Assembly (NCBI GenBank): GCA_015068555.1
Contig: SVKI01000004.1
Coordinates: forward strand, 1 to 64,000
DNA: 64,000 nt
Reading direction: 5' to 3'
Origin: Oscillospiraceae bacterium
Lineage (GTDB): Bacteria; Bacillota; Clostridia; UBA1381; UBA9506
This document shows positions 52,160 through 61,974 of this stretch, piece by piece. Below the pieces are notes generated by a model. The model searched no databases, was not told where the DNA came from, and worked only from the letters and a program-made list of their open reading frames with translations. Each line of letters begins with the position of its first letter. Position 1 is the first letter of the stretch. Made by a program: the position numbers and the translations under genes.

Positions 52160-53494
52160 GTGGCGTTTGAAAGTCTTTCCGAAAAGCTGAGCATGGCTTT
52201 TAAAAAACTAAAAGGCAAGGGCATTGTGACGGAGAAGGATTTAAAAGAATCCATGCGTGAAATCAAACTGGCCCTGCTAGAGGCTGATGTTAACTTTAAA
52301 GTTGTCAAAGAGTTTATCGCCAAGGTAACAGAGCGCGCCATGGGCAGCGCTGTTATGGAAAGCCTGACTCCCGGGCAACAGATTATTAAAATCGTAAACG
52401 ACGAGCTCACCGCCTTAATGGGCGGCGAAAATGCGCGCATTGAGTTTGGCAAAAGAACGCCTGCCGTTGTGATGATGGCCGGCCTGCAGGGTACCGGTAA
52501 AACCACCTTCTGTGCAAAGCTTGCCGCCTACATGCGCAAAAAACACAACAAGCGCCCCTTGCTTGTTGCCTGTGACATATATCGCCCCGCCGCTATCACG
52601 CAGCTTGAGGTGGTCGGTAAACAAATTGATGTTCCCGTTTTTAAGATAGAAGATAGCAAAGACGCCGTGCACATTGCCACCGAAGCTATTGCACATGCAA
52701 AAAAACACGGCAACGATTTTGTGATTATCGACACAGCCGGCCGTTTGCACATTGATGATGCCCTCATGCAGGAGCTTGAAGACATCAAGGCCGCAGTGAC
52801 ACCGGAGGAAATTCTCCTCGTTATTGACGCTATGACAGGTCAAGATGCCGTCAACATCGCTGAAAGCTTTAACGAACGCCTTTCTGTTACAGGCGTGATT
52901 ATGACAAAGCTTGACGGTGACACCCGTGGCGGTGCTGCTCTCTCTGTTAAAGCCGTAACGGGTAAACCCATTAAGTTTGTGGGTGTTGGCGAGAAGCTTT
53001 CAGATATTGAAGAATTCCATCCTGAGCGTATGGCATCTCGTATATTAGGCAGCGGCGATGTGCTCTCGTTAATTGAAAAGGCGGAACAGGCCATTGATGC
53101 CAAATCAGCCGCCGCGTTAGAAGAAAAGCTACGCAAAAACCAGTTTGATTTAGAAGACTTTTTAGATCAACTGCAGCAAATGAAAAAAATGGGTCCTCTT
53201 TCCCAGTTGGTGCGTATGATTCCCGGTGTGGACGCAAAAGCACTTGAAAATGTCGATTTGGATGACGGCCGCACAAAACGTGTTGAAGCCATCATTCAAT
53301 CCATGACCAAAAAAGAAAGGCATAACCCTTCCATCATCAATGCCAGCCGCAAAAAGCGTATTGCCGCAGGTAGCGGAACAGAGGTGCAGGACGTCAATCT
53401 TCTGCTCCGTCAGTTTGAGCAAATGCAAAAGATGATGAAGCAATTCTCCGGCGGTGGCTTAGGCCGCATGATGCGGAAGAAGAAAAAGCGTTAA
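52160..53494 (+). CDS. ffh: Signal recognition particle protein Ffh
   Basis: MMAGLQGTGKTTFCAKLAAYM, VIIDTAGRLHIDDALM, TKLDGDTRGGAAL, Met-rich M domain. Confidence 0.98.
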   Translation: MAFESLSEKLSMAFKKLKGKGIVTEKDLKESMREIKLALLEADVNFKVVKEFIAKVTERAMGSAVMESLTPGQQIIKIVNDELTALMGGENARIEFGKRTPAVVMMAGLQGTGKTTFCAKLAAYMRKKHNKRPLLVACDIYRPAAITQLEVVGKQIDVPVFKIEDSKDAVHIATEAIAHAKKHGNDFVIIDTAGRLHIDDALMQELEDIKAAVTPEEILLVIDAMTGQDAVNIAESFNERLSVTGVIMTKLDGDTRGGAALSVKAVTGKPIKFVGVGEKLSDIEEFHPERMASRILGSGDVLSLIEKAEQAIDAKSAAALEEKLRKNQFDLEDFLDQLQQMKKMGPLSQLVRMIPGVDAKALENVDLDDGRTKRVEAIIQSMTKKERHNPSIINASRKKRIAAGSGTEVQDVNLLLRQFEQMQKMMKQFSGGGLGRMMRKKKKR

Positions 53495-53542
53495 ATCACC
53501 AAAGTGGTTTATATAGAAATAACATGCAGGAGGTGAAAATAC

Positions 53543-53788
53543 ATGGCAGTTAAAATGAGACTGAGAAGAATGGGTGCGAAAAAGGCTCCTTTTTACAGAG
53601 TTGTTGTTGCTGATTCCAGATACCCCAGAGATGGTAGATTTATTGAAGAAATCGGTACCTACAATCCCCTGACCAGCCCTTCTGAAATCAAAATCGATGC
53701 AGAAAAGGCAAAGAAATGGTTGGGTAACGGCGCACAGCCGACCGACACTGTTAAGGGTCTTTTGAAAAAGAGCGGTATTATCGACTAA
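53543..53788 (+). CDS. rpsP: 30S ribosomal protein S16
   Basis: [42 protein letters not shown]. Confidence 0.99.
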   Translation: MAVKMRLRRMGAKKAPFYRVVVADSRYPRDGRFIEEIGTYNPLTSPSEIKIDAEKAKKWLGNGAQPTDTVKGLLKKSGIID

Positions 53789-53818
53789 TCACCGATTAAC
53801 TTTTTCTGTTCGTTGAAT

Positions 53819-53848
53819 GAAGGCATAATATGCACATATTATGCCTTC
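53819..53848. terminator. Perfect palindrome in rpsP-khpA intergenic region
   Basis: GAAGGCATAATATG CA CATATTATGCCTTC; no T-tract, so role uncertain. Confidence 0.4.
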
Positions 53849-53957
53849 GGTAAAACGACATCCTACGAATGTTTGTCAAACGCACATAGCCGCCCACGCT
53901 ATGGCGTTACATGATTGATATACCTACCCTGTGGGCAGAAAGGCTATGGGATTTTCC

Positions 53958-54185
53958 ATGAAGGAACTCTTAGAAGTAATTGCCAAATCTTTGGTAGATG
54001 TACCGGAATCGGTTGACGTCAGAGAAAAAGATGGCGAGCAGTCCGTTGTTTTAGAGCTTCGTGTTGCCGACGGTGACATGGGTAAAGTTATCGGCAAAAG
54101 AGGCCGTATCGCTCAATCCATCAGAACCGTGATGCAGGCTGCTGCAAACCGCGAAAACAAGCGCGTAACTGTTGAAATTATCTGA
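53958..54185 (+). CDS. khpA: KH-domain RNA-binding protein KhpA
   Basis: MKELLEVIAKSLVDVPESVDV...GDMGKVIGKRGRIAQSIRTVMQAAA; start uncertain (upstream in-frame ATG 53946, GTG 53931). Confidence 0.93.
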   Translation: MKELLEVIAKSLVDVPESVDVREKDGEQSVVLELRVADGDMGKVIGKRGRIAQSIRTVMQAAANRENKRVTVEII

Positions 54186-54191
54186 CGATAC

Positions 54192-54234
54192 AAAGGGGCT
54201 GTAAAATAACTTATTGTTATTTTACAGCCCCTTT
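54192..54234. terminator. Bidirectional terminator
   Basis: Perfect 19-bp arms AAAGGGGCTGTAAAATAAC / GTTATTTTACAGCCCCTTT followed by TATTTTG. Confidence 0.85.
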
Positions 54235-54350
54235 TATTTTGAAACACAAGAGGTTTTCAACATATTTGTTAATGCTCTACTGTTTCACACGACCGTTTGT
54301 ATAAGCCTTTTCTGCCTTTTTGCGTTCAGAGCTTTTTTTACATCCCCTTT

Positions 54351-54791
54351 TTATTGGTTTCTTTCTTTTATGGCTCTATCAATATTGCGTTTTGCATCTC
54401 GCTCTGCAATATCGTTTCGCTTATCATAAAGCTTTTTACCGCGAGCCAGGCCGATTTGTACCTTCACAAGACTATCTTTTAAATAGACGGAAAGTGGAAT
54501 CACAGCAAAGCCCTTTTGTTTCACTGCGCCGTAAAGATAATTGATTTCACGCTTGTGCAAAAGCAACCGTCTGTCACGCAGCGGGTCACGGTTGAAAATG
54601 TTTCCCTGCTCATAAGGGCTGATGTGCATATTTTTAATAAAGGCCTCACCATTATGAAAACTCACAAAACTATCCTTTAAGTTCAGAGTTCCCTTGCGAA
54701 TGGATTTAACCTCCGTTCCACACAGTGCAATACCGGCTTCGAAGGTTTCCTCTATAAAATAATCATGACGTGCCTTCCTGTTTTCAGACAT
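54351..54791 (-). CDS. smpB: SsrA-binding protein SmpB
   Basis: [40 protein letters not shown]. Confidence 0.98.
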   Translation of the reverse strand: MSENRKARHDYFIEETFEAGIALCGTEVKSIRKGTLNLKDSFVSFHNGEAFIKNMHISPYEQGNIFNRDPLRDRRLLLHKREINYLYGAVKQKGFAVIPLSVYLKDSLVKVQIGLARGKKLYDKRNDIAERDAKRNIDRAIKERNQ

Positions 54792-54817
54792 TATCTTCAA
54801 AAAACATCATCTCCCGA

Positions 54818-57424
54818 TTAGCTTTTTACCTTGTTTTGCAATTCATACAGAATATTCATGGCTTCAATGGGCGTTAGGGTGGTTACATCCAGATTTTCAA
54901 GCCGGCGCACCACTTCCTCACCACGGAGATCCGCAATGCCAAGCTGCATATCCTGCGGCTCTTCATGTACATAGACCGGCTCTTGCTGTGGCCTTTGCTC
55001 TCTGCTTTCGATATCTGCTAAAATTTCTTTGGCACGGCTGATCAGCTTCGGTGGGAGGCCTGCTAAAGCCGCAACCTCAATACCATAGCTGTCATCTGCT
55101 CCACCGCGCACAATCCGGCGCAAAAATGTGACGGAATCGCCATGCTTTTTACACACAATAGAATAATTCTTGACGCCCGGCAGTTTGCCTTCTAACGCCG
55201 TGAGCTCATGATAGTGTGTTGCAAACAAGGTTTTTGCACCCAGTTTTTTCTGACCGGATATGTATTCTGTCGCACTCCAGGCAATGGATAAACCGTCAAA
55301 GGTACTGGTTCCGCGGCCGATTTCATCGAGTAATAAAAGACTCTTCGGCGTTGCATTCTTTAAGATGGAAGAAAGCTCTGTCATTTCCACCATAAAGGTA
55401 CTCTGCCCTGCAGATAAATCATCGGATGCGCCAATACGCGTGAAGATTTTGTCACAAATGCCAACCGTACAAGATGACGCCGGCACGAATGAACCAATTT
55501 GAGCCATCAGCACTATCAGCGCCACCTGACGCATGTAGGTCGATTTACCCGCCATGTTGGGGCCGGTGATAATCAAAAATCTGTCATCCCTGCAATTTAA
55601 GGTTGCATCATTGGGCACAAACAATTCGTTTTTCAGCATTTTTTCTACCACGGGATGTCTGCCATCACGAATCGAAACCGTATCCGACATATCCACCGTG
55701 GGCATCACATAGTTATTTTTTGCAGCCGTTTCAGCAAACGAGCAAAGCACATCTGTAACAGCCAGAACAGTCGCCGTTTGCTGCACTCTTGCAACCTCCT
55801 GCGCCACACGGTCACGAATTTCACAAAAGAGCTTATATTCTCTTTGCCGCTGTCTTTCCTCAGCACCCAACAATCTATCTTCTAAGGTTTTTAATTCTTC
55901 TGTTATGTAGCGTTCATTATTGGCCAAAGTCTGCCGACGTTCATATTCCTCCGGTACAACTCCCTGAAAGGATTTCGGTACATCGATATAATAACCAAAA
56001 ACACGGTTATAGCCGATTTTCAATGTCTTAACGCCCGTTCTCTCCCGCTCTCTTTGTTCCATAGCTGTCACAGCCGCACGGCCATTTTGCTTTAGGTCGC
56101 GGTTGATATCAACCTCTTCGTCGTAACCCGGCTTGATAATACCACCCTCGCGGGTTATGTTAGGCGCATCTTCGGCTATCGAGGCATCAAGCAAATCAAG
56201 CACATCACCCAACGCATCAAATTGCAGCAATAGCTCTTTAAACAAAGGCGATTCCAATCGCGCAAGATATAGCTCAATAGAAGGTAATGCAAGCAGCGAA
56301 CGCTTGAGGGATACCAATTCCTTAGGCGTTGCCGATTTACACACCACGCGGCCGATTAAGCGTTCCAAATCCTGCACGTTGTCTAAAGCGTCCACCAAAT
56401 CCAGGCGAAGCTCGGTTTCTTTCACCAGTGTATCAACGGCAAACAGACGCTTTTGAATTTTGGTGCAGTTCGTCAGTGGTTTTTCCAAAAAGCTTTTTAG
56501 CATTCTGCCGCCCATGGCGGTTTTTGTTTTATCAAGCACCCATAAAAGTGAGCCTTTTTTTACACCGCGACGCATAGTTTCTGTCAGCTCCAGATTCCTT
56601 CTGGTGCCTGCATCCAGCTCCATATAATCATCTGATGCATAAAAGTTTACCGCACGCATATGGCGCAACACGGTTTTTTGTGTTGCCTGCAAATAATCAA
56701 GCAATACACCCAGAGTGTTGATAACATGAGCGTCATCCGAAATTGAAAGTTCAGAAGGCGATGCCACATTAAACTGCGAGACAATCATCTGCCATGAATG
56801 CTCCCATTCCGGCTCTGTCTTGGCCTTTTCCACGCGCACCTGCAAGCGGTTTTGTATTTCTTCTACAAGTGCTGTATCTGCATATAAAGCACTTGAAAAG
56901 ATAATTTCTGCCGGTTTATAACGAGCTATTTCATCTAACAGTTTTTGATGAGAAGAGAGCGTCACCATAAATAATTCGCCCGTACTGATATCTGCAAAGG
57001 CCGCGCCAATGCCGCCTTGGTCACGATAGGAAACACAAAGGAAGTTGTTGCTTTTTTCTTCCAACTGCATCATATCCGTTACCGTACCGGGCGTAATCAC
57101 GCGGACAACATCGCGCGGCAGTATGCCCTTTACCTCGCTGGGGTCTGCCATTTGTTCACAGATGGCAACCTTATAGCCTTTGGCGGTTAATCTGCCGATG
57201 TATAAATCCGCCGCATGAAAGGGAACACCGCACATGGGATTATTGGCGATATCTAACTTTCCGTTTTCATCTTTTTGTCGGCTGGTTAAAGCCAACTCTA
57301 AAACCTCTGAAGCATGACGGGCATCATCACCGAACATCTCATAAAAATCGCCCATTCTGAAAAATAAGATAGAATCCGGATATTCATTTTTCAGTTCATA
57401 ATAGCGTTCCATAGCCGGCGTCAT
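54818..57424 (-). CDS. mutS: DNA mismatch repair protein MutS
   Basis: SILFFRMGDFYEMFGDDA mismatch-recognition FYE, ITGPNMAGKSTYMRQVALI, LLDEIGRGTSTFDGLSIAWS. Confidence 0.98.
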   Translation of the reverse strand: MTPAMERYYELKNEYPDSILFFRMGDFYEMFGDDARHASEVLELALTSRQKDENGKLDIANNPMCGVPFHAADLYIGRLTAKGYKVAICEQMADPSEVKGILPRDVVRVITPGTVTDMMQLEEKSNNFLCVSYRDQGGIGAAFADISTGELFMVTLSSHQKLLDEIARYKPAEIIFSSALYADTALVEEIQNRLQVRVEKAKTEPEWEHSWQMIVSQFNVASPSELSISDDAHVINTLGVLLDYLQATQKTVLRHMRAVNFYASDDYMELDAGTRRNLELTETMRRGVKKGSLLWVLDKTKTAMGGRMLKSFLEKPLTNCTKIQKRLFAVDTLVKETELRLDLVDALDNVQDLERLIGRVVCKSATPKELVSLKRSLLALPSIELYLARLESPLFKELLLQFDALGDVLDLLDASIAEDAPNITREGGIIKPGYDEEVDINRDLKQNGRAAVTAMEQRERERTGVKTLKIGYNRVFGYYIDVPKSFQGVVPEEYERRQTLANNERYITEELKTLEDRLLGAEERQRQREYKLFCEIRDRVAQEVARVQQTATVLAVTDVLCSFAETAAKNNYVMPTVDMSDTVSIRDGRHPVVEKMLKNELFVPNDATLNCRDDRFLIITGPNMAGKSTYMRQVALIVLMAQIGSFVPASSCTVGICDKIFTRIGASDDLSAGQSTFMVEMTELSSILKNATPKSLLLLDEIGRGTSTFDGLSIAWSATEYISGQKKLGAKTLFATHYHELTALEGKLPGVKNYSIVCKKHGDSVTFLRRIVRGGADDSYGIEVAALAGLPPKLISRAKEILADIESREQRPQQEPVYVHEEPQDMQLGIADLRGEEVVRRLENLDVTTLTPIEAMNILYELQNKVKS

Positions 57425-57449
57425 ACACGTCGCCTCCTCTTTTGCTTAA

Positions 57450-57839
57450 TTAGTGGCATCCGCTGCAGGATGAGCAATTTCCACCACATCCGCCTGCTTC
57501 TTCGCCGCGGATATGGTAGGCAATGATTTCATTCACTCCATTAACGATTTTGTTAAAGGCTGATTTTGCTTCTAAATACTCTCTGGCTGTGGCGTTTTGC
57601 GTCAGTTCCTTCATATTTTCAGCCATACGAGTACGGAATTCTTCCAGTTTTTCCGGCGTCATGGTTGCATTTCTCATTTCTTCTGAAAGCGCCGTGCTTT
57701 TTTCTTCATACAGGCGCAGTTGCTTCTGTGCCTCCTCATCAGAGAAGAACGATACTTCTTGCTCCTGAAAGCGAGCAAGTTCGGGGCATTCTGCCAAAAG
57801 TTTTCCAAGTTCATGTGCTTTTTCTAAAATCTTTTCCAT
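57450..57839 (-). CDS. YlbF-family regulator with Cys-rich C-terminal tail
   Basis: Helical YlbF/YmcA-like body; C-terminus GGCGGNCSSCSGCH; between miaB and mutS. Confidence 0.82.
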   Translation of the reverse strand: MEKILEKAHELGKLLAECPELARFQEQEVSFFSDEEAQKQLRLYEEKSTALSEEMRNATMTPEKLEEFRTRMAENMKELTQNATAREYLEAKSAFNKIVNGVNEIIAYHIRGEEAGGCGGNCSSCSGCH

Positions 57840-57841
57840 AT

Positions 57842-59248
57842 TTATCCTTCCTTTTTCACAACAGTTCCCATTAAGGACCAGGTATTTGTTTTATCAATCT
57901 TTACCGTGACATAACTGCCGACCGTGATGCCCTCTTCCTTGGGGAAGTTCACAATCTTTCCGGCCGGGGTGCGACCCGTCAGCATATTGCTGTCGGTTTT
58001 GCTTTCTCCTTCGGTAAGCACCTCGTAGGTCTCACCTAAGCAGGCATCATTAATTTCGCGGGAGATCGTGTTTTGTAAATCCAATAATCTGTCAAAACGC
58101 TTATGCTTTTCTTCATCGGTGGTTGCATCATCCATAACGGCAGCAGGAGTACCTGTGCGCTTGGAATATATAAACGAAAATACGCTATCAAAACGCACCT
58201 TAGAAAGCACATCAAGCGTTTCGCAAAAGTCTTCTTCCGTTTCGTTGGGGAAGCCCACGATAACATCGCTTGTGAGCGAAATATTGGGAATTTTATCCCG
58301 TACACGCTGCACAAGCTCTAAATATGATTCCTTTGTGTAACGTCGGTTCATAACGCGCAAAATCTCATTACTGCCCGCCTGGAACGGCAAATGCAGTTGC
58401 GGCATAACCTTTTCGCAATCTGCCATAGCCTGAATCAGTCGTTCAGACATATCTTTAGGGTGCGAGGTCATAAATCTGATTCTGCGCAGGCCCTCCACCT
58501 CATTCACCTGCCTTAACAGGTCTGCAAAATCTATATCGCCTTTTAAATCTTTGCCATAGGCATTGACATTCTGACCCAGCAAGGTGATTTCCGTCACGCC
58601 ACTTGCCACAAGTTCTCTGACTTCTTCTAAAACTCGTTCCGGATCGCGGCTGCGCTCACGTCCGCGCACATAGGGCACGATACAGTATGTGCAAAAATTA
58701 TTGCAGCCATACATCACTGAAACCCAGGCCTTCGGATCACCTTTGCGATAAACGGGGATATCCTCGACGATAACGCCTTCTGAATCCTCTACGGAAAAGA
58801 CCCGATTTTGACCGGTAATAGCTTCAAACAAAAGCTGCGGCAACTGATGCAGTGTGTGGGTTCCAAATACTAAAGATACATGCTTATACTTACTGCGAAT
58901 GGTTTTTACCATATGCTCTTGCTGCATCATGCAACCGCAGATGCCTACAATCAGGCCCGGTCTTCTTCTCTTTTCATGCACAAGGGCACCGATGTTGCCC
59001 AACACACGCAGCTCTGCTCCTTCGCGCACAGCACAGGTGTTATAAAGAATTAAATCGGCCTCGCTTTTATCCTCTGTAAACGTGTAGCCCATTGCCGCAA
59101 GCATACCGCAAATGAGCTCTGAATCGTTTTCATTCTGCTGACAACCATAGGTGATAACAAGTGCCTTAGGGGCTGTTGTAAACAGCTCTTTTACCTGATT
59201 GGCATAGGCCATTTGCCGTTTGACCTCCTCGGGAGCTATTGTTTTCAT
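57842..59248 (-). CDS. miaB: tRNA-2-methylthio-N6-dimethylallyladenosine synthase MiaB
   Basis: ITYGCQQNENDSELICGML, radical-SAM YGCNNFCTYCIVPYVRGRERSRDP, TRAM C-term; ATGA overlap with hisC defines start. Confidence 0.97.
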   Translation of the reverse strand: MKTIAPEEVKRQMAYANQVKELFTTAPKALVITYGCQQNENDSELICGMLAAMGYTFTEDKSEADLILYNTCAVREGAELRVLGNIGALVHEKRRRPGLIVGICGCMMQQEHMVKTIRSKYKHVSLVFGTHTLHQLPQLLFEAITGQNRVFSVEDSEGVIVEDIPVYRKGDPKAWVSVMYGCNNFCTYCIVPYVRGRERSRDPERVLEEVRELVASGVTEITLLGQNVNAYGKDLKGDIDFADLLRQVNEVEGLRRIRFMTSHPKDMSERLIQAMADCEKVMPQLHLPFQAGSNEILRVMNRRYTKESYLELVQRVRDKIPNISLTSDVIVGFPNETEEDFCETLDVLSKVRFDSVFSFIYSKRTGTPAAVMDDATTDEEKHKRFDRLLDLQNTISREINDACLGETYEVLTEGESKTDSNMLTGRTPAGKIVNFPKEEGITVGSYVTVKIDKTNTWSLMGTVVKKEG

Positions 59249-60342
59249 ACCTCTTGCAAAACCTCCTCTAAAGCCTTGATAAAGCCTTTGCACTCTTCCT
59301 CTGTTCCAATCGTCACACGCAAATAGCCGGGTAAACCCAGCACGTGCCCGCCTTTGACAATATAGCCTTTTTCCAAAAGCCTGGTATACACCATTTGGGC
59401 ATCCCGATTGACGCATACGGCGATGAAATTCGTGTAGCTTTTGATATAAGTAAGATCCATGCGCGTAAATTCTGCCTCTAAGAACGCACGATTCTTTTCA
59501 TTATCCTCTACCGATTTGCGAACAAAAGCAATATCTTCAAGACTTGCTTTTGCCGCAGCCTGCGCAGGCAAGCACACATTAAATGGGGCACGCACCTTCT
59601 CCATCTGTAAAACCAAACGACTATCAGCCATACCGTAGCCTACACGCAGACCGGCCAAGCCATAAATTTTTGAAAAGGTGCGAAGGATGATTACATTTTC
59701 ATTTTCTTCTAAAAACGCCTGGCTATCAGGATACTCCTCGTTTTCAGTGGCATATTCATAATACGCCTCATCAAGCACAACAAGCACATGGGAAGGAACA
59801 GCCTCTAAAAAGGCGCGTTGTTCTTCCTTCGTGTAAATGCCACCCGTTGGATTGTTGGGGTTACATAACCAAATGACCTTCGTTTTTTCATTGATAAAGG
59901 GTATCATGGCCATAGGAGAAACCAGATATTCTTCTGTCAGCGGTACCTTCACAGGTGTTGCACCCACGGCACGCACATTGAGCTCGTACAAAGAAAAGGA
60001 AGGGTCAGGCATAACACTTTCATCACCTTCTGATAGAAAGGTCTTGCAAATCAGCTCAATTAATCCGTCACTGCCTGTTCCAAAAATGAATCCATCGGGC
60101 GCATGGTGCAAATGGTCAGAAAGTGCATGGCGTAAATCGTAAAAACTCGGATCAGGGTACATAAACACCTGGTCGGCCGTTTCTTTAATCGCTTTGATTG
60201 CTAAAGGACTTGCCCCCAACGGATTTTCGTTAGACGCAAGCTTGACAACCTTTTGGAGACCAAACTGTCTTTGTATTTCTGAAACAGGGCGACCGGGAAC
60301 ATAAGGTGCCACATCTTCTAAGGATTTTTTTGCTTGAATCAT
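59245..60342 (-). CDS. hisC: Histidinol-phosphate aminotransferase
   Basis: LASNENPLGASPLAIKAI, WLCNPNNPTGGIYTKEE, RTFSKIYGLAGLRVGYGMA. Confidence 0.93.
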   Translation of the reverse strand: MIQAKKSLEDVAPYVPGRPVSEIQRQFGLQKVVKLASNENPLGASPLAIKAIKETADQVFMYPDPSFYDLRHALSDHLHHAPDGFIFGTGSDGLIELICKTFLSEGDESVMPDPSFSLYELNVRAVGATPVKVPLTEEYLVSPMAMIPFINEKTKVIWLCNPNNPTGGIYTKEEQRAFLEAVPSHVLVVLDEAYYEYATENEEYPDSQAFLEENENVIILRTFSKIYGLAGLRVGYGMADSRLVLQMEKVRAPFNVCLPAQAAAKASLEDIAFVRKSVEDNEKNRAFLEAEFTRMDLTYIKSYTNFIAVCVNRDAQMVYTRLLEKGYIVKGGHVLGLPGYLRVTIGTEEECKGFIKALEEVLQEV

Positions 60343-60361
60343 GCTTCTTCTCCTACTCCGG

Positions 60362-60868
60362 TTAGTCTGCCAGGATCTCTTGTTTAATCTTCTCGTTTTT
60401 CTGCATCACTTCTTCTTCCATATCGGCCTTAAAGGTCTCTAAAAGTGATCCGATTTCCTCATATTTCAGCGCCAGCATTTGCGCTGCTAAAATACCGGCA
60501 TTTTCTGCGCCATCAATGGCCACCGTTGCCACAGGAATGCCCTTAGGCATCTGTACAACAGAAAGCAGAGAATCCAGTCCGTCCATTGTGGATGACTTCA
60601 TGGGAATGCCGATAACAGGCAGGGTTGTGTGAGCCGCTAAAACACCGGCAAGATGTGCTGCTTTGCCGGCTGCAGCAATGATTACATCGATACCGTTTGC
60701 CTTTGCTTCTTTTGCAAATTTTGCAGCAGCTTCCGGCGTTCTGTGAGCCGAAAGAATGTTAACATCAGCTTCAATGCCGAATTTTTTCAGCATGGTGATA
60801 CATTTTTTTACCACGGGAAAGTCAGAATCGCTACCCATAATCACAGCAGCCTTTGGTTGTTTGTTCAT
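60362..60868 (-). CDS. purE: N5-carboxyaminoimidazole ribonucleotide mutase PurE
   Basis: AAVIMGSDSDFPVVKKCITMLKKFGIEADVNILSAHRTPE. Confidence 0.98.
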   Translation of the reverse strand: MNKQPKAAVIMGSDSDFPVVKKCITMLKKFGIEADVNILSAHRTPEAAAKFAKEAKANGIDVIIAAAGKAAHLAGVLAAHTTLPVIGIPMKSSTMDGLDSLLSVVQMPKGIPVATVAIDGAENAGILAAQMLALKYEEIGSLLETFKADMEEEVMQKNEKIKQEILAD

Positions 60869-60889
60869 GTTTTTTACCTCCATATATCC

Positions 60890-61825
60890 TTATATAATTT
60901 GTTGCATGAAATAATACACAACGGGCAAGGTCACAAGGCTTGCCACCGTTGTGATAAACACGCATTCAGCGGCGTATTGATAATCAGAGCCCGCGTCGCT
61001 TGCCATCACCGTTACAATGGTTTGTACAGGCATGGCCACCTGCAAAACAAGCGCGGTCATCATTGTCGCATCCGGCCGGAAGAAAGAAAGAACGAAAACA
61101 AGAATAGCCGGAATCACCAACATTTTAAAAAATACAATCATATAGATGCTGATCTTTTTATAAATACCGCGGAGCGGAATGCTGCCCAGGGTAATGCCGA
61201 TAAAGAGCATGGCAAGGCTTGTCGTCATTGAGCCAACCGCAGCAAATGTTTCATGAATCACCGTCGGCAATTTAAGACCCAACGCAAGCATAAAAAGTGC
61301 AACCACATACGAGATTGTGGTGGGGTTAATCAGCATTTTTACTCCCGATTTATTGTCTATACCGCTCGACTTTGCAATTAAAAACACGCCAACCGTCCAT
61401 AATATCGCATCATTTACTATCGTGTATATAATAGCATAAAACAAACCTTCCGGACCAAGCAGCGCCGTAATGAGCGGATAGCCTAAAAAGGCCACATTGC
61501 CAAAAGTCGACATCAGATTATGAACCGTAGCCGTTTGCGGCGGCAGGTGAAACAACTTCGAAACAACCATTGCCAGAAGATACATCAGGGCAATCATACA
61601 AAGCTCAATCATCACGAGAAAAAAGGCATTGCGAAACATTTCCGGCCGCATGGTTTGGCCTGTAATGGCCGTAATGGATAAAAGCGGTAAGGTGAATTTT
61701 ACAATCACCTGTGAAATCGCATCTTTTAAATCCACCTGTATAAATTTTGTTTTAACGCCTATAAAGCCAAGTGCCATCATAATGAAGAGCATGGCAATTT
61801 GCCGGGCGATGACTTCTATCCCCAT
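60890..61825 (-). CDS. AEC-family (auxin efflux carrier-like) transporter
   Basis: MALGFIGVKTKFIQVDLKDAISQVIVKFTLPLLSITAI; TSTFGNVAFLGYPLI; about 10 TM segments. Confidence 0.88.
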   Translation of the reverse strand: MGIEVIARQIAMLFIMMALGFIGVKTKFIQVDLKDAISQVIVKFTLPLLSITAITGQTMRPEMFRNAFFLVMIELCMIALMYLLAMVVSKLFHLPPQTATVHNLMSTFGNVAFLGYPLITALLGPEGLFYAIIYTIVNDAILWTVGVFLIAKSSGIDNKSGVKMLINPTTISYVVALFMLALGLKLPTVIHETFAAVGSMTTSLAMLFIGITLGSIPLRGIYKKISIYMIVFFKMLVIPAILVFVLSFFRPDATMMTALVLQVAMPVQTIVTVMASDAGSDYQYAAECVFITTVASLVTLPVVYYFMQQII

Positions 61826-61925
61826 ATAACGACTCCTTCTGTTTGTTCTAACCTATATATTATATCATAACTCCGGTACAAAAACAATGGTTTTTCACCC
61901 GAATTTCTGTTGTTTACCTCAATAA

Positions 61926-61966
61926 AAAACCGCCCGTCACAAATCACTTGCAACGGGTGGTTTTTA
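61926..61966. terminator. Terminator downstream of the ceramidase-like gene
   Basis: AAAAACCGCCCGT ... ACGGGTGGTTTTT (one G-T pair). Confidence 0.65.
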
Positions 61967-61974
61967 TGTATTTC

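Noticed and set aside
57842-59416. Long N-terminal extension of MiaB in the ORF track
   Set aside because: The extra 56 residues overlap hisC out of frame; the ATG at 59248 in an ATGA overlap with the hisC stop is the natural start.
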